64,000 nucleotides of DNA from Candidatus Didemnitutus sp. (GTDB lineage: Bacteria; Verrucomicrobiota; Verrucomicrobiia; Opitutales; Opitutaceae): the NCBI GenBank assembly GCA_019634575.1, contig JAHCAY010000001.1, positions 1,922,001 to 1,986,000 of the forward strand. The letters are read 5' to 3'. Under the pieces are notes generated by a model. The model worked only from the letters and a program-made list of their open reading frames with translations, did not search any database and was not told the DNA's origin. Shown piece by piece: positions 1 through 7,802 of this stretch (positions are counted from its first letter, which is position 1; each line of letters opens with the position of its first letter). A program made the translations under genes and the position numbers.

Positions 1-773
1 GCATAGACGACCGAGCTCGTCGCGCCGACCGGATTCAAATCGACGACGCTCGCCGCATCGCCGAACCACAGCGCGGCGTGCGAGTTCGCACCCACGCCCA
101 TTTGCCCCGCCTGCGCCGCGCCGGTCATCGAGTAAACGAGCGAGTAACTCGCGCCCGCCGGATGCAGATCGACGAAGCTCGCCGCGCTCCCACTCCACAG
201 CGCCGCATGGGTCACACCGCCGATCGCCGCATAGCCGCCTTGTTGCGCCGCCGTGAGAGCGAGCACTTCCGAACCGGCCGCGCCCGCCGGGTTCAAATCC
301 ACCGCACTCGCCGCCGTGCCGCTCCACAGCGTCGCATGCGCCACGCCCGCATAGCGTGCCGATCCGCCCTGCTGCGTCACGGACAACGCGGTGACGATCG
401 AGGACGACGCGCCCGCGGGATGCAAATCGACGAAGCTCGCCGCCGTCCCGCTCCACAACGCCGCATGATCGTTGCCGTTCACCCCGACAAAGTCCGCGAA
501 GCCGCCCTGCTGTGAACCGTTCGTGGCGAGCGCGTGCGAGTCGAACGCCCCCGCGGGATTGAGATTCACGACGCTGCCCGCGCTCCCGCTCCACACCGTC
601 GCGACCGTGCCGTCGAAGCCCGCCTGCTGGCCGTTGCTCACCGCGTAGGCCACGCTGTTGGCGGTCGGACTGCCCAGATCGACAACCGACACCTGCGCGT
701 GAGCCGCCGCGCAAATGCCCCACCCCGCCACCCGGAACCACGAGCGAAGCGAGAACAGGGGCGTCAGTTTCAT
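1..773 (-). CDS. Secreted 43-residue-repeat protein, C-terminus beyond window
   Basis: Seen: an uninterrupted reading frame starts at ATG 773 and runs off the left edge. The first 27 residues look like a signal peptide, with a basic start, a hydrophobic stretch and an AHA cleavage site. The rest is a degenerate tandem repeat whose best-conserved core is HAALWSGSAASFVDLHPAGA-like. The repeat tryptophans fall at residues 61, 107, 150, 193 and 236, so the period is 46 and then 43 three times. Known: similar Gly/Ala-rich repeats with an H-A-x-L-W core occur in secreted HAF-type repeat proteins, often with a C-terminal sorting signal. Inferred: an exported, probably surface or secreted beta-rich protein of unknown function. 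It is divergent from the heparinase-like gene at 905, with a 131-base shared upstream region. The missing C-terminus prevents a firmer name. Confidence 0.75.
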   Translation of the reverse strand, partial: MKLTPLFSLRSWFRVAGWGICAAAHAQVSVVDLGSPTANSVAYAVSNGQQAGFDGTVATVWSGSAGSVVNLNPAGAFDSHALATNGSQQGGFADFVGVNGNDHAALWSGTAASFVDLHPAGASSSIVTALSVTQQGGSARYAGVAHATLWSGTAASAVDLNPAGAAGSEVLALTAAQQGGYAAIGGVTHAALWSGSAASFVDLHPAGASYSLVYSMTGAAQAGQMGVGANSHAALWFGDAASVVDLNPVGATSSVVY

Positions 774-904
774 CGGCCCGGTTTGGGGAGTCGGCCGGCG
801 CCGATTACGCGAATTCGCACAGGATTTCGCACGTCCTGACCGGTCGGCTAAGCCAGCGCGTAAAAACTGAAATGCGCTCCCGTCCGCCTCGGGAATTCGT
901 CGCG

Positions 905-3900
905 ATGAAACACACTGATCTGTTTTTCCGCTCGTCGGTCTGGCTCGCGCTCCTCGCCGCCCTGACCTTCTTCGGCGCCCTCGCGCGCCCGGCCCTCGCG
1001 GCCACGCAGCCGTTCGCCCTTACGATCACCGCTCCCGTCAACAACACCTCGGTGACGCTCGGCAGCTCCGTCACGGTCACCGCCGTGGCGAGCGGCAACG
1101 CGAATCCGATCGTGAAGATCGATTTCTACGAAATGCTGTCGGGCAAGCTCATCGGCACCGCCACGAGCGCGCCCTACTCGGTCACGTGGACGCCGCCCTT
1201 GCTCGGCAACAACTTCGTGCGCGTCACCGGCACCGATTCCACCGGCGCGACCGCCAACTCCGCCATCACCACCGTCAAGACGATCGCCAGCTCATCGTCC
1301 GGCGGCAGTTCCTCTGGCGGCAGCACGCAGCAACCGTCCACCTACACCGTCACCGTGACCAACGGCACCGTGAACGGCGCGACCTCCGCCAGCTTCGCCC
1401 CCTACTCGACCGTCACGATCAAGGCCAACCCGCCGCCCGCCGGCCAGGCCTTCAAGCAATGGAGCGGCGCCTCGTTCACCGACGCCCTCGCGACGACGAC
1501 CACCTTCCAAATGCCGAGCGCCAACGTGAACATCGTCGGCAGCTACTACACGCCGCCGCCGCTGCCGACGCCCGTCGCCGGCCACCCGCGACTCTGGCTC
1601 AACCCCAGCGACCTGCCGCGCCTGCGCACCTGGGCCTACTCGGGCAACATGGTCTATCAACAAGGCCTGCGCTCGATGCTCCAAGTCTCCCTGAGCGCCT
1701 ACAAACTCTGTTTCCCCGACGGCGTGCATCCCGCGTCGCCCTATCCCGACTCGGGCGACATCTACGGCTACTCCGGCGCCAGCGTCACGAGCGACATGGT
1801 GAGCGAACAGCACGCGCTGCTGCTCGCGTTCTTCGGCCTCGTCGATCCCGATCCCGTCGCTCGCGCCGCCTACGCCCAGAAGGCCCGCCAGATGTTCATG
1901 TATGTGATCAACGAAGCCGACAAGGGCCACGCCGCCGGCGCGCCGTTCCGTGATCCGATCTTCGCGATCTACTGCCGCTCCAACGCCGCCGGAGAGTGCT
2001 GGCCGCTCCTCGCGGACTGGTTGCAAGGCGTCACCGACGCCAACGGCCAGCCGGTGCCAATTCTCACCGCGCAGGACAAAGCCGCCATTCGCCGCGTCTT
2101 CATGACGTGGTCCGAGGACTGCCTCAACGCCTACACCACCGGTGGCGACCATCCGAATCCGATCGGCGTGCTGAACAGCACCGCGCTGCTCCCCGGCGGC
2201 AACGCCCCGCGCATCGCGGCGAACAATTACTACCTCAATCACGCGCGCCTCATCACCATGATGCCGCTCACGCTCGACGCGGCCGATGACGCCGCCTCCG
2301 ACCCGACGCTGCCCGACTCCGTCCGCGGCAACACCCTGCGCTCCTACCTTCTCAACGCCACCGGCGCGTGGCTCTACCAGCAGTATGCGATGTTCGAAGC
2401 GCCCGCGACGGTGCGCGCGACGTTCAACCTGCCCGCCACCGCCAGCGTCGGCCTCGCCTCCGGCGGCGTCGCGGTCGAAGGCGGCCTCTACGGTCATTCT
2501 GTCGGCTACGTGCAAGGCCAGCTCCTCGCACTCCAGACCGCCGGCATCACCGACCCCGCGGTCTCCGGCCCGCAGATCAACTTGATCAACTCGTCCACCT
2601 GGGACCGCTACGTGCACCACTTCTACTCGATGATGGTGCCGAAGCAGCAAGTTCCCTGGCAGCAAAGCTACCTCGGCCCGATCTACCAGATTATGAACTT
2701 CGGCGACGTGCTCCGCATCTGGGTCACGCCCGACAACATGACGACGTTCACGCTCATGGCCTTCACCGAGCAGAAACGCGGCCTCGCCACCCACCTGAAC
2801 GACGCGCGCTGGATCGCGCTCCACGCCGTCGAAGGCGGTGCCGCCGGCCTGATCAACCGCATGCAGCGCCCCTGGAACGTCACCGAGACGATCCTCTACT
2901 TCATGCTCTTCGATCCGACCGACCCCACCGCGCTCAACCCCGCCGATCCGCGGCCGGCCCGTGCCACCACGTTCATCGATCCGAGCTTCGGCCGCCTCCT
3001 CGCCCGCAACGACTGGACGCCGAACGGCACGCTCTTCGACTTCCACAGCAGCTGGACCTCGATCAACCACCAGAACTGCGACGCCGGCCAATTCCAACTC
3101 TACTGCCGCGGCGAGTGGCTCACCAAGGAATTCTCCAACTACGACAACAGCACCAACGGCCAGTCCTCCATCTGGCACAACACCCTCGCGCTCCAGAACT
3201 GGTGCAGCCAGGGCACGCCGACGCTCCAGCACTTCGAGTCGTCCTACTTCATCAACGGCTCGCAATATAACAACGGCCTCAGCGCCGGCGACCCCGTTAC
3301 CGTCATGAGCAACGGCGCCGGCTATGCCTACGCCTCGACCGACATGACCAAGTGCTACAACCGCCCCAGCACGTGGACGCCCAGCAATGCCCTCATGGAC
3401 ATCGCGCACGCCAGCCGCGCCATCGTCTGGCTCTCGCCCGACGTCACCGTCGTCTACGATCGCGCCGCCTCAGTGCACAGCGGTTTGTTCAAGCGTTTCA
3501 ACCTGAACGTCACCACGACGCCCACGATCGACGCCACGAATCGCACCGCGACCGCCGTTACGCCCGGCGGCCAATACCTGTTCGTCAACACGCTCCAACC
3601 GGCCAACGCCTCGATCACCTACGTGCCCGTGAACAACTCGATGTCGCCCGTCGCCGAACTCGAGATCACGCAAGGCCGCCTCGTCGTCGAGGACCCCACG
3701 CTGCCCACGAGCACGCGCTTCCTCCACGTCATCCAGACGGCCAGCAGCGCCTCCGCCCGCCTCACACCGACCCAGGTCGACAGCACTGCCGGCGATGCCT
3801 TCACCGGCGCCGTCGTCGGCACGGACGTCGTGCTCTTCGCGGTGAACTACAGCGCCACGTTCAACGGCACCGCCTACAGCGCCCCGCTCACCACCGTGAA

Positions 3901-4060
3901 ACACTACGTCAGCGGCGCCGTCCCTGGCGCACACTACAGCGTCGTCGCCGTGCAAAACGGCGCCAATGCCGACATCGCGATCCAACCGAGCGCCACCGGC
4001 ACGTTCACCGCCGACAGCGCCGGCCTGCTCACCTTCGACCTCAGCGCCGCGCTGCCGTAA
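905..4060 (+). CDS. Secreted heparinase II/III-like protein with Ig-like and B-repeat modules
   Basis: Seen: 1051 residues from ATG 905. An in-frame upstream ATG at 872 would add 11 residues before a good signal peptide (residues 1-32, ending ARPALA), so 905 is preferred. Residues about 38-125 resemble a bacterial Ig-like domain. A Ser/Gly linker covers 129-140 and a B-repeat-like module about 146-214. A long alpha-helical region begins at GHPRLWLNPSDLPRL (226-240), the usual entry of heparinase II/III and alginate-lyase-like proteins. The C-terminal part (FDFHSSWTSINHQNCDAGQF and following) looks like the beta-sheet domain of that family. Known: such proteins are polysaccharide lyases or related uronic-acid-active enzymes acting outside the cytoplasm. 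Inferred: degradation of an acidic polysaccharide; the substrate is unknown. A strong terminator follows at 4114. Confidence 0.8.
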   Translation: MKHTDLFFRSSVWLALLAALTFFGALARPALAATQPFALTITAPVNNTSVTLGSSVTVTAVASGNANPIVKIDFYEMLSGKLIGTATSAPYSVTWTPPLLGNNFVRVTGTDSTGATANSAITTVKTIASSSSGGSSSGGSTQQPSTYTVTVTNGTVNGATSASFAPYSTVTIKANPPPAGQAFKQWSGASFTDALATTTTFQMPSANVNIVGSYYTPPPLPTPVAGHPRLWLNPSDLPRLRTWAYSGNMVYQQGLRSMLQVSLSAYKLCFPDGVHPASPYPDSGDIYGYSGASVTSDMVSEQHALLLAFFGLVDPDPVARAAYAQKARQMFMYVINEADKGHAAGAPFRDPIFAIYCRSNAAGECWPLLADWLQGVTDANGQPVPILTAQDKAAIRRVFMTWSEDCLNAYTTGGDHPNPIGVLNSTALLPGGNAPRIAANNYYLNHARLITMMPLTLDAADDAASDPTLPDSVRGNTLRSYLLNATGAWLYQQYAMFEAPATVRATFNLPATASVGLASGGVAVEGGLYGHSVGYVQGQLLALQTAGITDPAVSGPQINLINSSTWDRYVHHFYSMMVPKQQVPWQQSYLGPIYQIMNFGDVLRIWVTPDNMTTFTLMAFTEQKRGLATHLNDARWIALHAVEGGAAGLINRMQRPWNVTETILYFMLFDPTDPTALNPADPRPARATTFIDPSFGRLLARNDWTPNGTLFDFHSSWTSINHQNCDAGQFQLYCRGEWLTKEFSNYDNSTNGQSSIWHNTLALQNWCSQGTPTLQHFESSYFINGSQYNNGLSAGDPVTVMSNGAGYAYASTDMTKCYNRPSTWTPSNALMDIAHASRAIVWLSPDVTVVYDRAASVHSGLFKRFNLNVTTTPTIDATNRTATAVTPGGQYLFVNTLQPANASITYVPVNNSMSPVAELEITQGRLVVEDPTLPTSTRFLHVIQTASSASARLTPTQVDSTAGDAFTGAVVGTDVVLFAVNYSATFNGTAYSAPLTTVKHYVSGAVPGAHYSVVAVQNGANADIAIQPSATGTFTADSAGLLTFDLSAALP

Positions 4061-4113
4061 CGCCACCCATGGTTCCGGGCCGGGCGCGGACCACCGCTGC
4101 CCACCTGTGCACA

Positions 4114-4147
4114 GGCCGCCGACGCCACCAGCGTCGGCGGCCTTTTG
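4114..4147 (+). terminator. Intrinsic terminator after the heparinase-like gene
   Basis: Perfect 12-bp stem (4114-4125 with 4131-4142), 5-base loop, followed by TTTTG. It separates the secreted protein gene from the sigma factor downstream, which also argues against any sigma-factor start upstream of about 4150. Confidence 0.9.
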
Positions 4148-4306
4148 CTTTTCTTTTCGCGTAATCGGCTCCCGCGTTTCCCCCAATCCATCTCATTCGC
4201 TTTCGTCTTTCGCCCCAAGATGCCACTGCTGCGCCGAACCACCCTTGACTCGCCAAACGGCCCGGCAAGACAGTCGCTCGCTCCCGATCCGCCCCGATCG
4301 GCAGTC

Positions 4307-5062
4307 ATGACCGACAACGCGCCCCGCCCCACGCCGCCACCGGACACCGAAGCCGGCGCTCCCTTCGCGCCCACCCAATGGAGCGTGATCCTCCAGGCGC
4401 GTCGCGACTCGACCAACCGCCGCGCCGCCCTCGAGCAACTCTGCGCCAGCTACTGGCTGCCCATCTACGGCTACCTGCGCCGCCGCGGCCACTCGCCCGC
4501 CGACGCCGAGGATCTCACCCAAAACTTCTTCGTCTACCTGCTCGACGGCGATTTTCTCGACCGCCCCGATCCCGCCAAAGGTCGCTTCCGCGGCTACCTC
4601 GTCGGCGCGCTGCGCCATTTTCTCAGCGAACACTTCGAGCGCGCTTCCGCCCAAAAGCGCGGCGGCCGCGCCCAGTTCATCGACTGGTCATCCCTCGACG
4701 CCGAACGCGAACTCGCCACCGTCGACCAACCCGCCGCCGATCCCAGCAGCGTCTTCGAACGCAGCTGGGCACTCACGCTCCTCGCCCGCGCGCTGCACAA
4801 GCTCGAGGACGAGCAGTCCACGCCCGCGCGCCGCGAGCAGTTCGCCGTGCTCAAGGCCTTCCTCAGCTCCGCCCCTGGTGCCGGCGACTACGATCGCGCC
4901 GCCGCCGCCCTCGGCACCACGCGCACCAACGTCGCCGTGTGGGTCCATCGCCTCAACCAGCGCTACGCCGAACTCGTGAAACTCGAAGTCGCCGCCACCG
5001 TCAGCGACCCCACCGAGGTCCGCGCCGAGATGCAGCACCTCCTCCAAGCGCTCCGCGCCTGA
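4307..5062 (+). CDS. ECF-type RNA polymerase sigma factor
   Basis: Seen: 251 residues from ATG 4307. The frame stays open to 4145, but that extension overlaps the terminator and is not protein-like. Region 2 lies at about 44-115 (YWLPIYGYLRRRG, then DAEDLTQNFFVYLL). Region 4 lies near 185-235 with an AAALGTTRTNVAVWVHRLNQ helix-turn-helix-like stretch. Known: sigma factors of this type are common in Verrucomicrobia and Planctomycetes and often sit next to a Ser/Thr kinase gene instead of an anti-sigma factor. Context: the stop is followed after only 4 bases by the start of a Ser/Thr kinase, so the two are co-transcribed. No anti-sigma gene is nearby. Inferred: activity may be switched by phosphorylation from the neighbouring kinase. 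Confidence 0.85.
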   Translation: MTDNAPRPTPPPDTEAGAPFAPTQWSVILQARRDSTNRRAALEQLCASYWLPIYGYLRRRGHSPADAEDLTQNFFVYLLDGDFLDRPDPAKGRFRGYLVGALRHFLSEHFERASAQKRGGRAQFIDWSSLDAERELATVDQPAADPSSVFERSWALTLLARALHKLEDEQSTPARREQFAVLKAFLSSAPGAGDYDRAAAALGTTRTNVAVWVHRLNQRYAELVKLEVAATVSDPTEVRAEMQHLLQALRA

Positions 5063-5066
5063 CGCC

Positions 5067-7607
5067 ATGCCCAGCGTTTCCGCCCAACCGTTTTTCAACA
5101 TCTGTCCCTCCTGCGGCGGCTCCACGGCGCATCCGTTCGCCGTCGGCGGCGTTTGCCTGCGTTGCGCCGGCCTGCGCGCGCTCGCGGGTGAGGATTTCGC
5201 ACTCACGCCTCCGACCGACGCCGTGCCGGACAACCGCTCCGGCGAGCTCCGGCGCATCGGCGCCTACGAAATCATCGACGACATCGGCCGTGGCGGCATG
5301 GGCCACGTCTACGCCGCCCGCCAGAGCGCCCTCGGCCGCATCGTCGCGCTGAAAGCCCTTCCCGACACCGGCAACGCCGCCGGGCCTGAACTCCGTTTTC
5401 TCCGCGAAGCGCAAACCGCCGCCCGCCTCCGTCATCCGCACATCGTCGCCGTGCACGATTCCGGCCGCGCCGACGGCCACGTGTTTTTCACGATGGACTA
5501 CGTCGAAGGCGGCGATCTCGCGCAACGCCTGCGTCGCGGTCCGCTCGCTCCATCCGCAGCCGCCGCGCTGCTCCACAAGATCGCCCAGGCTCTCGCCTAC
5601 ACGCACGGCGAAGGCGTCCTCCACCGCGACCTCAAGCCCTCCAACATCCTCCTCGACGGTGACGAGCCGCGCCTCGCCGACTTCGGTCTCGCCGCCGAAC
5701 TCGAGCCGGGCGGCGACCTCACCGCCGTCACCGGCGTCCTCGGCACGCCGCACTACCTCGCGCCCGAAGCCATCCTCGGCGGCAGCGCCGCCGTCACCGC
5801 CGCGAGCGATCTCTACGCTCTCGGCGTCATTGCCTACGAAATGCTCGCCGGCCGCACGCCATTCGCCGGTGCCAGCGCCGTCACGCTGCCGCAACTGGTC
5901 GCCGAGCGTCCGCCGCCCTCCCTGCGCTATCTCGCGCCCGCGACGCCGCCCGATCTCGAGACGATCACTCTCAAACTCCTCGAACGCGAACCCGAGCGCC
6001 GCTACGCCAGCGCCGCCGCGCTCGCCGAGGACCTGCGGCGCTTCCTCGCCGGCCAGCCGATTCTCGCCCAGCCGCCCGGTGCCTGGACGCGCTTCACCCG
6101 CTACGCGCGCCGCCACCGCGTCGCCTTCGGCATCGGCGCCGCCTTCGTCACCGTGCTCCTCGCCGCGACGATCGTCAGCTCCTCCCTCGCGATCCGCGCC
6201 CGCCACGCCGAGCAGCGGGCGCTGGCCGAGGCGAAGACCAGCAAGGCGTTTTCCGATTTCCTGCAAAACGATCTCCTCGCCCAAGCGTCCCCGACCGAGC
6301 AACCGGACCGCGACCTCAAGCTCCGCACCGTCCTCGACCGCGCCGCCGCCCGCTTGGAAAACCGCTTCGATGACGACCCGCTCGTGAAAGCCGACGTGCA
6401 CAGCATGATCGGCCACGTCTACGACTCGCTCGGCGAATACACGCAATCCCTGCCGCACATCGAGCAGGCGTGGAAAATCCGCTCCCGCGTGCTCGGCCCC
6501 GACGCCCCGGCGACGCTCGCCGCCACCCGCGAAGTCGCGGGTGCCTTGACCAGTCTCGGCCGCACCGCCGACGCCGAACGCATCCACCGCGCCACCTTCG
6601 AACGCCAACGCCTCCTGCTCGGCCGCGCACACCCCGATACGCTCGCCGCCGCCGACGGACTCGCCGCCAATCTCCGCGACCTCGGTCGCACCACCGAAGC
6701 GGAGACGCTCATCGTCGAGAACGTCGCCCTCGCCCGGCGCGTCTTCGGCGCCGCGAGTCCCGACCGCCTCTTCGGCCTGAGCATTCTCGGCAGCATCCGC
6801 AGTCAGCAGTCGCGCTTTTCCGAGGCCGAGGCGACCTTCCGCGAAGCCGCTGAAATCGAGACCGCCGCCCATGGTCCCGAGCATCCCGACACCATCACCG
6901 CGTGGAACAACGTCGCATTCGCCTGCCGCGATCAGGGCAAATTCGCCGAAGCCGCCGCCATCAACGAACGCATCCTCGCCTACCGCCGCCGCGTCCTCGG
7001 CCCCGACCACCACGACACGCTTGTCACCACCAACAATCTCGCCGGCGTCTACAAGGCCCTCGGGCGGCTCGCCGAGGCCGAAACCCTCCAGCGCGCGAGC
7101 GTCGAAGTCGCCCGCCGCACGCTCGGCGACCGCCACATGGAGACGCTCGTGTTCATGGGCAACCTCGCCGACACCTATCGCCGCGAAGGCAAACTCGCCG
7201 AGGCCGTCGCGCTCACCCGCGAAACGCTCGACCTTCGCCGCACCGTGCTCGGCCCCGCGCACCCGCACACGCTCATGGCGCTCTTCCAACTCGGTGATCT
7301 ACTTCTCCGCCAAGGCAAACCGACCGAGGCCGAACCCGTCCTCCGCGAATCGCTCGCCGCGCAACTGCAGGCCGACGCAAGCGGCTGGATGGCCGCCGCC
7401 GCCCGCGCAAACCTCGGCACCGCCCTCGCCCGCCTCGGCCGTTTCGCCGAAGCCGAGCCGTTGCTGCTCGAAGGCCACCGCGTCCTCGCCGCCAATCTCG
7501 AGCGCATCCCCGCGCTCCGCCGCAACATCGTCCAGGAAACGCGCGAGCACCTCGCCGAACTCTACACTGCATGGGCCAAACCCGACCGCGCCGCCGAGTT
7601 CAAGTGA
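5067..7607 (+). CDS. Membrane Ser/Thr protein kinase with zinc ribbon and TPR sensor region
   Basis: Seen: 846 residues. Two CxxC pairs (C13/C16 and C30/C33) form a likely zinc ribbon. The kinase domain runs from about 64 to 330, with a GRGGMG loop at 74-79, lysine K96 in ALKAL, HRD at 186-188, DFG at 205-207 and APE near 232. One hydrophobic segment (FGIGAAFVTVLLAATIVSSS) follows at about 353-372. From about 390 to the end there are repeated TPR motifs with E/A-rich units, many of the kinesin-light-chain type (for example LGRLAEAETLQRASVEVARR). Inferred: the N-terminal kinase is cytoplasmic and the C-terminal TPR region lies on the other side of the membrane as a sensor or scaffold. The 4-base spacing to the sigma factor upstream suggests a two-gene signalling unit. 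Confidence 0.9.
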   Translation: MPSVSAQPFFNICPSCGGSTAHPFAVGGVCLRCAGLRALAGEDFALTPPTDAVPDNRSGELRRIGAYEIIDDIGRGGMGHVYAARQSALGRIVALKALPDTGNAAGPELRFLREAQTAARLRHPHIVAVHDSGRADGHVFFTMDYVEGGDLAQRLRRGPLAPSAAAALLHKIAQALAYTHGEGVLHRDLKPSNILLDGDEPRLADFGLAAELEPGGDLTAVTGVLGTPHYLAPEAILGGSAAVTAASDLYALGVIAYEMLAGRTPFAGASAVTLPQLVAERPPPSLRYLAPATPPDLETITLKLLEREPERRYASAAALAEDLRRFLAGQPILAQPPGAWTRFTRYARRHRVAFGIGAAFVTVLLAATIVSSSLAIRARHAEQRALAEAKTSKAFSDFLQNDLLAQASPTEQPDRDLKLRTVLDRAAARLENRFDDDPLVKADVHSMIGHVYDSLGEYTQSLPHIEQAWKIRSRVLGPDAPATLAATREVAGALTSLGRTADAERIHRATFERQRLLLGRAHPDTLAAADGLAANLRDLGRTTEAETLIVENVALARRVFGAASPDRLFGLSILGSIRSQQSRFSEAEATFREAAEIETAAHGPEHPDTITAWNNVAFACRDQGKFAEAAAINERILAYRRRVLGPDHHDTLVTTNNLAGVYKALGRLAEAETLQRASVEVARRTLGDRHMETLVFMGNLADTYRREGKLAEAVALTRETLDLRRTVLGPAHPHTLMALFQLGDLLLRQGKPTEAEPVLRESLAAQLQADASGWMAAAARANLGTALARLGRFAEAEPLLLEGHRVLAANLERIPALRRNIVQETREHLAELYTAWAKPDRAAEFK

Positions 7608-7618
7608 CGATCGCATCG

Positions 7619-7649
7619 GGGCAATTTGCCGTAATACGGCAAATTGCCC
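7619..7649. repeat. Perfect palindrome, copy 1 of a pair
   Basis: GGGCAATTTGCCGTA, one central A, then its exact reverse complement (15-bp arms). It lies 11 bases after the kinase stop, in the gap between two convergent genes. It has no T-tract, so it is a poor classical terminator. It shares the core GTAATAC and the AATTTG / CAAATT flanks with the palindrome at 7686. Confidence 0.85.
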
Positions 7650-7685
7650 GGCCCTCGCTTCGACCCAAGACGGCTCCCGGGCGTC

Positions 7686-7712
7686 GCAATTTTGCGTAAT
7701 ACGCAAAATTGC
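7686..7712. repeat. Perfect palindrome, copy 2 of a pair
   Basis: GCAATTTTGCGTA, one central A, then its exact reverse complement (13-bp arms). Its centre is 65 bases from that of the first palindrome. The outer and core words are the same, but the bases next to the core differ in both arms at once (GCCGTA against GCGTA), so pairing is kept while the sequence changed. Confidence 0.85.
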
Positions 7713-7780
7713 CCGCACGCCGTCTTTCCGAGCGATGGCGCGAAAAATAGCCTCGGCTTGCGACCGGCCGCGCACCCCGG

Positions 7781-7802
7781 CGCGGACGACCTGAAGTCCG
7801 CG
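7781..7802. repeat. Short hairpin at the 3' end of the adenine deaminase gene
   Basis: CGCGGAC (7781-7787) pairs with GTCCGCG (7796-7802) across an 8-base loop, directly abutting the TAG stop of the minus-strand gene. It may be a bidirectional 3'-end structure or part of a small dispersed repeat. There is no T-run. Confidence 0.5.

Noticed and set aside
1292..3409. 705-codon minus-strand frame opposite the heparinase-like gene
   Set aside because: Shadow frame with V/G/E/R-rich composition, while the plus strand has a signal peptide and clear domains.
5001..7289. 762-codon minus-strand frame opposite the kinase
   Set aside because: Gly/Glu/Ala-rich shadow of the kinase-TPR gene; no domain or start context.
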